DNA of 64,000 bases from Sthenelais limicola (GCA_942159475.1 OW804095.1:56696773-56760772); one strand, 5' to 3'; positions 41,512-54,471 are shown, numbered from the stretch's first letter. Notes: generated by a model from the letters alone, not told the origin. Program-made: numbers and translations.

Positions 41512-42972
41512 ACTGATTGTATGACACCAGTCGTAAATGTGATGTGATTTAATTTAAGTTATGTTCATTCAGTCAAGCATTACATCCATACGCCATTCTC
41601 AGCACATCCTGGACAAGAATTATAAACTTGTTATGAAGATATTATAATGTATTTAAAGGAATACCAGGAAGATCTCAGCTTATAGACTGTACATTGATAG
41701 GGACCATTCCTTTTTAGTATTTCATTTTAACAGAAATATATATGTGTTTATTGAATACAAATTGATCAAAATACAAATACAAAATCGAAGACCAATTTGT
41801 TTCAAATATACAGACACACAATTTGGTAAGGGAGTAAATAAGTAACTGCTTTCCAGTCGCCTTCTGTGTGTTTGTTTATTATTTGTGACTGTGATATTAT
41901 ATTTAGCTATATTTCATTTAGAAAAGTAGAGTTGCACAATAGTTAAGTGCACAGTATACCTACCGGGGTATATATGGCTTGAGTGCATGATTCTTTAAAC
42001 ATGCTTGAAAGAAATGGAGCAGGTTACGAACAGATGAATGGAGGGATACATGTGCGGAAGCTAAGATAAGACTGAAACTAAGACCAGACGAACGGAAACA
42101 AAGTACAAGTCATGAAGTGGCCAAATTCGTTCAAGTTCAAGTCCGGTGGTGTAGAGACCACCCCGGGCCTGACATAATGGAAATAAATACTTGTTCGAGA
42201 ATATGATGACGATCGCGCAAAGTAGTATTCTAATGATTCAGGGATTCTAGTCCAGGACCGTTTGGAATATACCTATCGAGTGCCACTGAATGACCAAGAG
42301 GTAAGTAGCCTAATAATTTAAATCAGGTTTGTAAATTGGTATACTTTTACAAGCTTTTTTTCAAAACACAGCAAGTTTATGTTGGGAAATAGGATTCATT
42401 TAAAAAAAAGAATTCCGATTATAAATTGACAGGAGAATCCTGGAAACTGGGTCACCTCCCGGAATGCACCATATATGGGGGGATGACGTCAGCACCAGAC
42501 TCCTCCAGGGTGTTCCCCTAGACGCCACATACACACGATGCAGAATCTCTTCATCATCATGAGGCAGTTTTACTGTCAGCAGTATATCTTAAAATTGTAT
42601 AAACTTCGCCAAAATATAAAGAAACTCACTGGGCTTCACTTATGTTATGATCTTTTATCTTAGATGCGCCTGGAAAGATGCACCAACGACTCTCCTTGCA
42701 ACACACAACAAAATATAAACATATAGGGTGTAAACCAGTTGGTAGTTATTCCACCACCACCAATTTATTATCAATCTAATGTAATCGCTTAGTCAATATA
42801 GAGTATAAAGGCAATTGATTTCTCTTCAACCCCAGTACAAGCCTGCTTTATTTATCCTCAACAAAATATTTTCGGCCGTTGTGGCACTTGAATAATCATT
42901 ATCAAGCACACTATTTAAGTATTTATCCTATGTATGTGCGATCATTTCAACGATGTATATTACATTTGCAGT
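41512..42972. other. Noncoding, AT-rich stretch
   Basis: No gene or repeat boundary was recognised between MITE copies C and D. Confidence 0.4.
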
Positions 42973-43167
42973 CTAGGCCCAAAGTTGAGAAAGTCCCTTC
43001 CAGCGAAGGGAAAGCCTCCCGCCTCAAACCGTAAAGTGTCATTATAATGCCATTAAGATTTTAAAATGTCATTATATTCCCATTAAAATGCGAGTTCTAG
43101 GCAGGGATACCGATTAGCGAAGTAGGCTGACATACCATTCTTATCTGATCTGAGGGTTTGGACCTAG
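42973..43167 (-). mobile_element. CTAGG-family MITE, copy D, full length, inverted
   Basis: 195 bases in the opposite orientation to copy C, flanked by AGT on both sides (42970-42972 and 43168-43170). AGT is the complement of the ACT at copy C, so both copies used the same 3-bp target. Confidence 0.88.
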
Positions 43168-43532
43168 AGTGTTATCCTATTAGATCCTATTGATATAAAA
43201 TCTCAATATGTGAGAGAATTAATCATGAATTCACTCGTAAAACTATAGTGAATGTTACTATGAAGGATTATAGGATCATTTGGAAATGTTTTTTTAGCAA
43301 CATAACAACCCATGTCCAAATTTAAGCTTACTTATATGCGTTTCCGTATACCACCATTCCCAGCATGTTGCTGCTATCATGTAGATACTTGTCCGAAACG
43401 ATTAGACTAATTTCTTGCTACCGAGTCAATAAATGGTATTGCAATGGTGGCCCCCCAAAAGAAATAATTAAAATCGAAAGAAATGTATTCATTACCCAAA
43501 GAAATCTCGCTCTTCAAATCGATCCACACAGT

Positions 43533-43729
43533 CTAGGCTCAACGTTGAGAGACTCCCTTCAAACTAAAGGAAAGCCTCTCGCTCCAATCCGCAAAATGTC
43601 CTTATAATCGCATTGGGACAGCTACATACCATTATTATCCCATATGACACCTACTCCTGGGCCAGAAAATCCATTAGCTCAGTAGGCGTCCAATCATTGA
43701 CATGTCATTCTGAGGGCCTCTGAGCCTAG
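43533..43729 (-). mobile_element. CTAGG-family MITE, copy F, inverted
   Basis: Begins CTAGGCTCAACGTTGAGAG after AGT and ends GAGCCTAG. It groups with copy E by the TAGGCGTCCAATCATTGAC segment. The right flank reads GTG, so the duplication is decayed. Confidence 0.8.
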
Positions 43730-43734
43730 GTGTA

Positions 43735-45128
43735 CGTGGGTCAATTGCCTCGGCGCGTCTCTGTGATGTCCTACCCAGACACCCGTGCGATGGCCACCAG
43801 ATCGTCCCAGTCAACGCTACTCAATTCATAATGAATTATACTGTCGTACCTCAAGACTGTGTGAGCTATGAACAGCTGCTGACTCAGGTACAAGTATTTA
43901 TAACCTGGCCTTCCAAACAAATCACTCCTCCCCCGCAGACCTGTGCTGGCCTTTACCTTGGTGTGTTGCTTAAGTCATGGCCGCCAAATGTACGTGTATT
44001 CATACCGAGATATTATAAATATTCACTGTCATAAGCAAATCAAGGTATTATTCATTCCGGACTAAAATTGTCAATTGGCTTTCCATTGCATGCATATTTT
44101 GATGATATGTTCTTCCATAATACTTTCTGTGCGTTTGATTGTTCAACTGGCTGCTCAGTTCATCTACGCCTACGGAAGTTTATACAAGTTGTATTGCCAT
44201 AAGATGTTTGTTTGATGTTTAATTTGGCAAAACTATAGGAAAATACAGAACTAAATAAAAAAAATGCTTTGTTGTCATTTGTATGTGTGTACTAAAGTGT
44301 GGACTATATGGTGATTAGGATTCTCAAGTCTTTATCGTTATAGTCAAGTTGAATCTTAGGTATTTCATGGGTCTAATCAGATGAACACCTATTTGTGTAT
44401 AGGCTATAGTAAATTATGAAACAGAATAATGTGTATACAGAAATGGGAGGAGAGAAAAAAGAAGGTGTGTGTGTGGGGGGGGGGGTCGGGGGGGGGGGCG
44501 AAAACCTAATTCAAAAGATGCTAGCAAATGTAAATACGATATAGGCTAAATTTGTTAGCTTCTTTTATATGCGAATTCCCTCCTGACATTCCATATCTGG
44601 AACATTCTCCAGACAGGGGAAGCTTCCTTACTCGACTTGGTCCATCGATCTTTTCCTCTACCCAAAACATCATAACATTTGACCCGGCCTTTAAAATGTC
44701 TCCGACACGAAAAATGTTCCTAAGCGATGACACACTTACACCTACAACCCCAGGGTGTGGAATTCTACAAGCCCCCAATACCAGCCATACACGTTTCTGT
44801 TAAAAGCTCCATGCACAAGTATAGTAACATCTTGTTTTGAAATCCCCCCAATACCCAACTCTAAGGAAGGGATTCGTTTGTTATTCCCTTCCAGATGATC
44901 AAATAAAAAAGTGACTGTTATTTGCACTTGGATGGTTTCCAAGTAAACAGCAAAAACCTACTGGATCCAGCATGTAAGCTTCATTGTCCCTACTACCACA
45001 CTAGGGAGTCGGGGAGCGCCAACTCACGATCATCTGGAACATCATTTTCAACACAATAGTGACTTTATTCTCCCCAGTGCTTTGCGAGCTGCTCCGACAT
45101 GCTCCCCTGCATCTGGGTTGAAAGTGTA
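43735..45128. other. Noncoding stretch downstream of MTTP
   Basis: The last exon and 3' UTR of the minus-strand MTTP gene may lie somewhere in 43.7-46.0 kb, but no segment could be joined with the right phase and C-terminal sequence. A G-rich run is at 44475-44500. Confidence 0.35.
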
Positions 45129-45221
45129 CACTCTATACGCGACCTGTAGGCAGTAAACATCAAAGCACTCTAGCGTTAACTCTATATAGCACGCCGCTGC
45201 CTACAGGACGAGTATAGAGTG
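45129..45221 (-). mobile_element. CACTCTAT-hairpin MITE, copy H3
   Basis: 93 bases flanked by TA (45127-45128 and 45222-45223), ends CACTCTATACGCG and GTATAGAGTG inverted. The inner segment CTGTAGGCAGTAAACATCAA is the complement of part of H1, so H3 is inserted in the other direction. Confidence 0.85.
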
Positions 45222-45535
45222 TAGGGCCTGATAGCATCTGAGCTCAGGTTCTCAACATCACCGGAGTGTAACCTCCCGGTAAATCTAGGTACCGCACACG
45301 GATAGGGAAAGATGCTATGACGCACTGGGTGAAGGGGTTTGCCTACGTGGTCGAAAAAGGGCGTGGACCTTTTACCCTGCGATGGCAAAATGAATGTTGG
45401 GTCCGCCCATCTCAGCAGCCACAGAGTCCCTCTAGCGAGAAGTTTGAAACTATAAGTCTCCATTACTGCCATCTATTGGATGTTATCATCTCGTCTCTAT
45501 AGAGCGGTGCGCTTTTTATTTGGCAAAAAAAATAA

Positions 45536-45620
45536 AACAGGTGTGTTTCCGATTTACCTAGCTGAAAACTAGGTAGGTGGGTGAAAACTTTTTTTTTTTT
45601 AAAGAAACCACTTTCCAGTG
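45536..45620 (+). repeat. Solo left end of the 7.06-20.45 kb TIR family
   Basis: AGGTGTGTTTCCGATTTACC, then an AAACTAGG...GAAACCAC...CCAG series, aligns with 7063-7130. Homology ends at about 45620 and no matching right end was seen. Confidence 0.65.
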
Positions 45621-46024
45621 GTGTGAAAGGGGTATTAGGAAGTGTATAAACAGTATAGTGGCGGAATTCGCGTTGTGGAATTCATAATTTTCCTTAAGTA
45701 AAAAAATGTTTTATTTTTTTTTTCGAAAACATCCATAATTCGCAATAAACGCGTTGGCGAAGGTTTCTAAAAAATGTTTAGTGTTACTAATCACCCCGCA
45801 AAATTCCAACGAAGTTTCATAGTAAACTATGTTTCCAATATGCGTAGTTTGCCTCATCAATACAACAAGCGTTTCAAAAGTGCCATAATCAACTAGTGGG
45901 GCCTACACCACCCCAGTACATCTTTTCACTTGGGATTTTCGTTTTGGCCTTTTATGTCAGTCTGTCAATAGCAACTAGAAGAAAGTTCAACAAGGCAGGT
46001 AAAATACCATACTGTTTCCCTTAC

Positions 46025-46192
46025 CTGAATGTCACATCTTGCCTGCCCATTTGTAAACACATTTTGATTTTATCGTAAAAATCAACGTCGGTGACGAAGT
46101 CAATTACTGAAGTAGACTTGGCTGAGTAGTGGACTCCTGCTCGGAATGCTCCCGGCTGTAGACTAAAACTTCCGCGAATTGTTAGCGCACCG
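46025..46192 (-). CDS. MTTP: MTTP exon o (last identified)
   Basis: 168 bases, GALTIRGSFSLQPGAFRAG to KMCLQMGRQDVTF plus two bases of a split codon at a GTAAGG donor. One more coding exon is expected below. Confidence 0.93.
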
Positions 46193-49100
46193 CTGAAAAT
46201 AAGGAATGCTGAATGGATAAGATAGTTTAATGGGTGAGTGCATCTAATAGAGTCTATATATAATATCATTTACGGTCATAATTCCTCTGTTTTCTGTTCT
46301 GTACTGTTTATATTTTGTTTTGAAATATTTTTATTGTCCAGACATTTAAAATCCCACATATTTAAACAAATAGGCATAACTCATTATTGCAGCTATTTTC
46401 ATACGTTGCCATCAAAATGTCAAATCTCTTCTACCATAAATCCCAAGATTAGTTTCTATGAAAAAACTTTACATACTTTACGAACGTCCTTACATCATAT
46501 CATTACAAAATACTTCGAACTACACTATCTCTAACACCTTCAATTAACCGTTCTTACACAAATACAATCTCATCACCATACACACAAGTCAATACAAATT
46601 AGCATTTCTTTTCTATGCATCAAAATACAGTAGTCACAATTGACGCATGCGTAGATCGTTATAATGCTGATAAGCATTAATATAGTGGTAGTTCCCCCAT
46701 TCACGTTTATTTGAATATTATTATATATTATATTACATATGTGCACCTGATTGCTCATGTAATCAGAGACATCTTTCCATTGACACAGGGGTATGGTACA
46801 AACTCATTGTACATGTATGCATTATGGTAATTTTCAAAATAAAATGCTAGAAAAACTAACCTGTTCTTGATGAGAGAATGACAATTTTTGTTCCATAGAC
46901 TGATTGACACAAGTCCAGATAAGTCCATTGATACCGCCCCTTGGACATTCAGGTTAGCTATGAGGCCATTTTGGAAGCTTATTGTTTGGAAATGATCTTG
47001 CATCAGGAAGTTGGTCTAAGCAAAACAGCAAATGATACAATGTTCATTTTGAGATATGCACTAGGATAATACGTGTTTTCATCGATGAATCTGATTCACG
47101 GAGGAATCTTGAAATTTTTCCCTTCAATTTGATTACTCATAGGAAATTACTATCGATGAAGGAGTCTCTATAGATATACATTATTACACTTTTGTATCTT
47201 GAAATCACGTAATCCATGCTTGGGGTGTGGATCAGATCGTCAGAATATACACGTGGGCAGCTGTACACATTGCGTAAATTCTACTAAATTAAGCTGAACA
47301 ATCGGAAATACAACATCCAATCAAGAATTTGTTTGGTTATTTTTGACTATATTTAGATCTTCATTTTTGTCTTAAAGGCCGCTGGTGCAATATTAGGTGA
47401 CTTAAACCATGCGAGAGCACATGGAATTTGACCTGCATATAATATAACTGGCTGCGTGACAGTGGCTAGAGCATTGATTTAGATGTATTGAAGAGAAACA
47501 CGTGTAATATGCCTTCAGTAATACAAATCCGTTGTACAAATAAAAAGATATAACAATAATAAGAATCTGTTAAATAAGCATAACATATCAATAGCCTACC
47601 TGTAAGGCATTTGTTAGTTCACTGGGAGCATTCCATACAGCTGACATTAAACCACTTTGGCCTGTAAAAAATGTGACAGGCCTGAGAGCCACATCTAACA
47701 GGTCCAGAGCCAGGCCAGCAGTGGGTTCCACATCTCCCTGACCAGGGTCTACCTCTTCCCCAAGTAAGCCTTCGATGCCAGCAGCAAAGATGCCAAACTA
47801 AAACATACGTGTTGATAATTGAAATGGGCATGTGTTGTTGTCATTTTTAATAAATAACGCTGGAGAAAATCTGTTATAGGGACCAAACATAAGTTGACAA
47901 AATATTCTCCTTATATAATATATATCATACCGTAATTCATGATAAATCTCAAAACCTTTCTTTCTAACAAAGAAAGTTAAGTGAGTCTTGTTTGTAAATA
48001 TACTCACTGCATACAGAGGCATTGACGATGATGGAGTGATAAGATCGACATCCATGCCGCTTCTTTTCATAATACCGGCTTTTGAGTTCTGTACATACAT
48101 GTCATAAGTAGAAGTAAGACCATGCGTCTCTGAAAGTGAAGGAGAGAATATTCTAAATTGTCTATTTCCAGCAACATGTTTTTTCGAATGATCGAATCCA
48201 TAGGAATCTGCATTCCAAGTATATCCCTAACAAAACCACCTCACCAATATTCAAACTTATCTTTGATTCAGAGAATATTCTAATTTCAATGTTAATGTTA
48301 AATGATGTTGTTGCAATGAAAGGTGGCTTACCTGCCAAACTTTCCTTGAAGGCGAGAGCCTTTCCTTTTGGTGCCAGTATATGATAATTTCGCAGCGTTC
48401 TATCTTGTAAGGCTTTCTGAACTTTTTCTCTGAGAAAAAACACATATTGGAGATATTTTAATGAAAAACTAAGTTTATTGACATAGTTATTTTTTAAAAA
48501 AAGCGAAATATAAAAGAGCGAAATGTCATGAATATATCAAAATATGCCGATCACATCTTCACTTCCGATATCAGTATCGCAATTGTATCTCATCAACCCT
48601 TTCCTCCGCCCTGTCCTCTGCCATCTGCGATATCGCATCTTACTCCTGCGACATCGCATATCACATCGCATTCTTTTAGGACACATTTTTGCACTGGCTG
48701 CATATAATTAATAACAATCAATATTCATACATCTATACAACAATTGCTGTCTCTTCCCATCTATCTCTCCCTCTGTCTGTCTCTCCCAATCTCTCCCTCT
48801 CTCTCCCACTTTTTCTTTTTCTTCCCCCTCTTGCTCCCCTGCTCTCTCCCCTTATCCCTTTCTCTCTCTCCCTGACTCTCTCTGTCCTTCAATCTTTCTC
48901 CCATCTCTCTCCCTCTTTCTGTATAACAGGTGCACATTTTTCATATATAAAATACAGACCATTAAGAATGCTTGAAACTATTGTTAAAACTAATCCATAT
49001 AAAAGCGATTTATAATAGGACATGAAGTTGATTACAAATCACAAGTAAGTACAACAGTTAACTATTCGATGCAGATTTGCTACCTGGATTATCGTGTTGC

Positions 49101-52100
49101 AATGTTATAATGTAGATATCGCATTGTTAAATGCGACGTCGTGTGCGACGTCGCAATAATCCCTAATAGTCACATTCGCTCCTCCATACTTATTTACCAT
49201 TAGGGGTTCAATGGTTATATATACACATGTATGGCACCTACTTCAATTCCGAATCTTTGGAAGCTAGCAGAAACAGCCTCTGTTGGGTGTACATCGAGTG
49301 TTCTGTCTGGTCAGGATCCGTCGTAGATGTCATGATGTCTTTGATGTCGCTATCGGTGGGGGAATTATCCAAAAGAATCATGAGGGCTTGTGTGCGAACT
49401 GCACTGTCGTATCCCTTCTTGTATTGATGATAGATGTTTCGCATTGCATTCTTGACCTGAAATGATGCCCCGCAATAAAAGGAGAGAAAGGAAGACATAC
49501 ATTAGCCGACGCCAATACAGTGACATTTTGCCAACCATAATATTTGGATTGGGACGTGATAATAATAATTATATAACTGTGCATTATGTGATGTGTTTCA
49601 GGAAAATGAATCACAAGTCGCAAAAAATGATATTTTTCAAATGTTTTTTTTTCACGGGAGACCTTGGTCAGAATGATTTCATTTTTGGAGTGCCTAGCGC
49701 TGCTAGTAGCATGAATACATACAGTACAAAATTTCAAGACAGTGTATTAAATATATCCATGCATTTCTAAACTCATCCTATAGAGTATATTTAGCTACTT
49801 TACTAGTCCCCCAGAAATATTACAATCCCCCCCTAAAACTAAAAATATAAACTTAAAATATAGAAGAACTTGTTAGATTTTTGTTTGCGACTTGTGACTC
49901 ATTTTTCTGTAACACATTACATATGATCTGTAGCAATTAATGGTACTAATGTCAAGATGCATACGAATCAATGAAAGCTACCTCTTCTGTAATTGTTTCT
50001 TTTGGCATTCTGCGCAGGGCTTTGATGGATGAAGAAGTAAGGTCCGCGTTTCCTCCTGACTCGGCATATTGTACAAGGATAGGCACTGTGTCTGGAATTC
50101 CTGCATTACCTAATACTCTAATGTGCCGTGTTTTGCAACTATTTTCTGAACAAGCTTTGACGCGCTCCAAAATCACCTTCTTAGCTTTTTCTATCAACTG
50201 TGTAATGGAAAGGACACACTGCATTAACAATGGAAAGTTCTCCCCTTTAAAGATGAATCTTACTTCTCATTTCGGAGTGTGATGATAACGAACACACTAT
50301 CACAATACATTTGTAGGTTGAATTTGTTAATATACATTAAATGAGTACACCGGTTGTTTTCTGCTATTACTAGGAATTAGGAATGTCGGTGCATATGCAA
50401 TACAATACAAATAATAAAGTTATGGGATTATGCCCATGGCTAACGTACCTCATCCTGACCTTCTCTTTGACTGTATGTGTACATGATAGCTCCAAGAGCA
50501 TCCCCAATCGATTCATGTAGGACACTGTTCTTTATGTCACTTTTGTATAAATTCTGAAAAAAATGATAGCAGTTAAAAATGAGAACAGCATCTTAAAGGG
50601 ATGTATAATATGTCATCAGAATAAAAGATCTTCAAATAACGAAAATAGTCCAAATCAAATTCAAGATATGACGTTAGAGAAAATGAACATACTTATATGA
50701 AACGATATTAAAAATAGAATGAAGAAGGGAATATCTACCAAAATATCATTAAGCAACGATTCTTGGGGATGTGTAGAAAATGCCACTGCCAGTAGGTAAC
50801 GCTCTTGCAATCGGAAATCGTATTCTTCATTGAAGTCTAGGAATCCTATGAGAGCGGACTGGGCAGCATTTGTCTGTGCTGCTACAGTAGCATCTATCAG
50901 TTGTGTACTAGGTTGTGGAAGAATAAAAAGTAATTGTTATTTCATCGTTGTTTCCAGCAGGTAACACTCCTGCCTGACTGTTTAATTGCCCACCAGAAGT
51001 ATGTCAATTATTCTTTGAGATCATAACCGTTTTCATCAGCGGGAATCAGTTTTAACAATCAATGATTACATCTGTGATTTCTTTATTCGAAAGTTAAGAA
51101 AGTACATTGACTCATTACGAAAATTTACTATTATTGGAGAGGAGAAACTTGATTGAACAACTGTTGTAGTTCAAGTAATGATTTACACAGCAGTTGCAAT
51201 TTACAGCACAAAGTTATATGCTCCAAATATTTAGCAGTTACTAGCAAATCCTTGGGTGCACTCACACAATGTCTGCATTGTTGGCATCTCGTAAGATTGA
51301 GGAGATGCTGGGTTGACTGGAGAATCTAATGGCTGCAACTAAATCTAAGAATGCCCCTCCACCTTCATTTGTTGCAACAGAATCACTTCCCAAATAGGGT
51401 CTCAGTTTGTCTATCAACATAGCTAGCTAGAAAAGGAACAAGAATAAAACTGAAATACAATTAGAGCTATTTATCGAATCTGCATTATGTTTACGTTGAA
51501 AACAATGTAGTTAGATGCATGTCATCTAACCCAACCAACATGTGGTTACCAACGACAGAGAGGAAAAAATACAAACAAAAAACAAACAAACAAAATAATA
51601 AAAAAAAAACCACTTGCCTTATCACAGTTTTCAATATCACATTGTTGGTTTTCTTGGCTCAATGCGAGAGTGGACCCTTGCAGTTGTAACTTTTCCCCTT
51701 GGATCGAAATAGATAGAGAACAAGATTTAACCTAGTTGATATCGTATTTCCCCCCCTAAGAATATTGATTATTTCTGACTGACATGGGGATTTCAGTGAA
51801 ATGCACGTAAACAATGAATAATTGCGGTGATAATATAAATGCCCAACCGTTCGAATAGCATAGTGAGATAGTGAACAAATTTAATTAAATAAGTATATTT
51901 TACTCACTAGCATTTATTATTTGTGCTGCTTCTTCTATAGATGATGCCTGTACAGCTGTTGTGCCCAGTTCCTTTTTGTCCAAAACAAGCGATTGGCTGT
52001 ATCCAAGGAAATAAACAATAATTTGGCTTTTGGTAGATTCAAATTCCAGATGGGGTTTTCGAATTTTAGTAAAATATTAGTAATGTATATTTCCTAATTA

Positions 52101-53871
52101 AGGAAATATGGCATGTTATATCATACCTTCCAGTTAACGATTATTAGGCGGTTATAAATGATTCATGATTTATTAAAAATAACCTACGTAGAGTGTGCCT
52201 TTACTGATAAAGACTCTCTCATATTCAATCGTCCAATATGTTGCTCTTCTGCTTTTACTGACTGGATAACGTCATCTGAGGAAAGGACGTATTTTGTTTG
52301 CACAGATGATGATATGGCCACACCGAGGATTTCTCTCACGTTTTGGAACTGGCCAGCGTTTGACGTGGGTTTGCAGCCAGATTTTGTTTCTGTTATCTTC
52401 AATCCATCCACAGCGTACGTGACTTCACATTCACCACTGGCATCAACCTAGGGGACATTGAAAACAATAAGTAAATAACTAAAAATCAACGTTCGTTAGT
52501 CTATCGGCTTCGCCTCAAGATTATGCACCAAAAAGTGCACCAGCAGCTCGATGTCGGTCATTAATCCTTTAATAAGTCGCCAAACAATATATATGCTACA
52601 ATGAATACTCTGTGAGGTGTTTTTAATTGAGTTGATTAATTCCCTTCATCTTTAATCCTTTAATAAAAGAATAATTGCTAACCATCGAAAGAGTAGCATA
52701 GGCCTATAGCATCCCATTAGCGTGTTTCCTCCCTCGCCCTGATATGACCAATAGTTTTTATCCTCTATACTTTTATGCATATTAAGAGTACTATAATTAC
52801 TAAGAAATCAAAACCGCCAACACTCGATAATTCAACATTATCATTTTTCCTTTTCCACACATTGTGTAATTTGATCTATATGAATTAAGGAGAATTTGAC
52901 ACTATTTCACCATGTGCAATTAGACTTGTGGAATTGTACTGCTCCCTATTCCTAAGGCACCGCCCCCCCCCCCCCCCCCCCAAGACTATATCAGTATCCA
53001 TCCTGAATTAGACTTGTATAAGAAGTCTCTGATATTTTTTGTTTAAAAAAGGTAATTCAGATAAATCTAAATCTATTATATAGAGTCACTACGAGAGACT
53101 AAGGGATCAGTTCAGTGAGGCCCCAGTGATGTGCCCATTGAGATAGGCTATTAGGGCCTTGGTCCTAGTCTAATCCTGAATAGGCTAACCTCGGTTTTGG
53201 TGCCAGCTCGGCGCTGTATCTGGAGAAGGCTGAGGATGCCCTTCTTCATATTAACACTCCAGGCGGGGTCTGCTCCAGCGGCGTACACCTGCTTCACCAA
53301 ACTACCCTCCCAGCTAGCTAAAGCAGGATAGCTCGTTAATGCAGATAACTTGGTGGACTTGTCTCGAGACACGCTGTCCAGCTGTGGATTTGATATCTGG
53401 AATAGGAAAGTGTGTTTATTTGAGACTTTATTGGTCTAAAAGCAGACATCGAAACTCATGAATATTTAAGGACAACAAGAAAATAATGCAAAATGATAAA
53501 ATGAACATCCTCCCGAATTTATAATTGTTGGACATGACAATTAATAAATATCAGTGATGATGACATAATCCAAAACATTCTCGACAAGTTCATGACCTAC
53601 AATTTTATCAGTATTAGTGTTGGATCATCATCATTATTAAATCTTAAGCGAATAGAAATCATTACCAAAAGTTTGACGAGTAGTTTATTTCCTGTTGTAT
53701 ATAGAGGGACGAGGGCCACGTCACATGACAATTTAAAGCCAACGTCCTGTTTAGCCTGAGATGACGTGGGGACGTCAGGTTCGTTGAATCTGACGTCTGT
53801 GACATATTTATATTTATAGGTGTGGCCTGGTGGCAGTTGTAGTGAGAGACCTGAAACAGGAAAACCTTCAC
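46025..53871 (-). CDS. MTTP: Microsomal triglyceride transfer protein large subunit, 15 exons (both terminal exons missing)
   Basis: Fifteen minus-strand exons join with matching phases to give 816 codons; the vertebrate protein is about 890. Motifs match MTTP along its length: an N-terminal beta-barrel start (GLSLQLPPGHTYKYKYVTDV), a VDASGECEVTYAV segment, the helical vitellogenin_N domain (RVLGNAGIPDTVPILVQYAES, NIYHQYKKGYDSAVRTQA), DVALRPVTFF and the lipid-cavity strands (SMDLSGLVSISLWN). MTTP pairs with protein disulphide isomerase in the ER lumen and loads lipid onto apoB-type lipoproteins. The signal-peptide exon upstream of 53871 and the last exon (about 50 residues) below 46025 were not identified. 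The intron after 51618 uses a GC donor. No disabling change was seen. Resemblance to MTTP exceeds that to apolipophorin or vitellogenin, which are also far longer. Confidence 0.93.
46861..47015 (-). CDS. MTTP: MTTP exon n
   Basis: 155 bases, TNFLMQDHFQTISFQNGLI to CHSLIKN; contains NVQGAVSMDLSGLVSISLW. Confidence 0.95.
47600..47797 (-). CDS. MTTP: MTTP exon m
   Basis: 66 codons, FGIFAAGIEGLLGEEVD to APSELTNALQ, with DVALRPVTFFTGQSGLMSAV; TTTTAG acceptor, GTAGGC donor. Confidence 0.94.
48008..48129 (-). CDS. MTTP: MTTP exon l
   Basis: 122 bases, THGLTSTYDMYVQNSKAGIM to SSSMPLYA; TTTCAG acceptor, GTGAGT donor. The STYDMYVQNSKAG segment aligns with STYSLDILYSGSG of vertebrates. Confidence 0.93.
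48332..48429 (-). CDS. MTTP: MTTP exon k
   Basis: 98 bases, EKVQKALQDRTLRNYHIL to FKESLA; TCTCAG acceptor, GTAAGC donor, split codons on both sides. Confidence 0.9.
49242..49456 (-). CDS. MTTP: MTTP exon j
   Basis: 215 bases, VKNAMRNIYHQYKKGYDSAV to ASKDSEL plus two bases of a split codon; TTTCAG acceptor, GTAGGT donor. Confidence 0.95.
49982..50197 (-). CDS. MTTP: MTTP exon i
   Basis: 72 codons, LIEKAKKVILERVKACSENS to KETITEE; holds the RVLGNAGIPDTVPIL repeat motif of the lipoprotein N-terminal domain. Confidence 0.95.
50449..50553 (-). CDS. MTTP: MTTP exon h
   Basis: 35 codons, NLYKSDIKNSVLHESIGDAL to REGQDE; TTTCAG acceptor, GTACGT donor, phase 0. Confidence 0.93.
50739..50907 (-). CDS. 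MTTP: MTTP exon g
   Basis: 169 bases, TQLIDATVAAQTNAAQSALI to QESLLNDIL; contains LQERYLLAVAFSTHP. CCTAG acceptor, GTAGAT donor. Confidence 0.93.
51266..51426 (-). CDS. MTTP: MTTP exon f
   Basis: 161 bases, LAMLIDKLRPYLG to DANNADI plus two bases of a split codon; TTCTAG acceptor, GTGAGT donor. Start of the helical domain. Confidence 0.9.
51618..51697 (-). CDS. MTTP: MTTP exon e, followed by a GC donor
   Basis: 80 bases, EKLQLQGSTLALSQENQQ then CDIENCDK. The only phase-consistent donor reads AAG|GCAAGT, a GC-AG intron. The CDIENC cysteine pair aligns with the HCKGC region of vertebrate MTTP. Confidence 0.85.
51908..51996 (-). CDS. MTTP: MTTP exon d
   Basis: 89 bases encoding QSLVLDKKELGTTAVQASS and EEAAQIINA; GGATACAG acceptor and GTGAGT donor, split codons on both sides. 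Confidence 0.88.
52188..52447 (-). CDS. MTTP: MTTP exon c
   Basis: 260 bases, VDASGECEVTY to SLSVKAHS plus two bases of a split codon. The GTAGGT donor immediately precedes what would be an in-frame TAG. Confidence 0.92.
53190..53396 (-). CDS. MTTP: MTTP exon b
   Basis: 69 codons, ISNPQLDSVSRDK to RRAGTKTE, GTTAGC donor, phase 0 on both sides. Confidence 0.9.
53666..53871 (-). CDS. MTTP: MTTP exon a (first identified)
   Basis: Acceptor TTACAG at 53872-53877; enters with two bases of a split codon, ends LVKLL at GTAATG. An alternative acceptor lies 21 bases further in (exon start 53850). Confidence 0.85.
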
Positions 53872-54471
53872 CTGTAACGCAGAGCAATGAGAAGTCAGAG
53901 TCAGAAGGACCAAAGGTAAAATGGCCTTAATTGTTGGCTTATTGTAGGTTTAGTCGACTCAAAACTATACGTCTACCATGCAATCCTTCTGGACTTTTTA
54001 AATAATCACATCTTATCTGTTACTCGTAAGACAAATCGAAGTTATAAAATTGACTGACGTTTATTACTATCTGACAGTAGTTTTATTTCCATTTCTATAC
54101 AACAACAAGGACATTTTAATAGGGCATTCCTATATTAGTTTCTTTCTGTTTCGAACTGTAACATGTGCGAATTGTTTCAAAAACATTCTAAATTTGTTGT
54201 AATCTTCTGTGCCAAATAATTTGTCTTTGAGACTTTGGGCGTTCCAAAGGGTGGAGGTAACAAAGATCAATGATCTCTTTATTTTCTTCTGTTCTTGGGG
54301 TGTTATTTTCTTTTAGTGAATTGTGGATCCCAGTAAGAGATCTGAGGTTTAAATTAATATCAATACTGGTTAATTAGTATATATATATCATAGTAACTGT
54401 TGACAAGTACCTAGCTGTCATAAGGACATCCAAATGAAAGTGGTTGCATAAGCTATCAATAGAACTACATG

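Noticed and set aside
44521..44942. Candidate last exon of MTTP (frames containing SGECSRYGMSGG or KQDVTILVHGAF)
   Set aside because: No acceptor gives the phase needed after exon o, and the sequence does not clearly align with the MTTP C-terminus.
45182..45502. Overlapping ORFs on both strands
   Set aside because: One strand must be a shadow, neither has a family resemblance, and part of the region is MITE H3.
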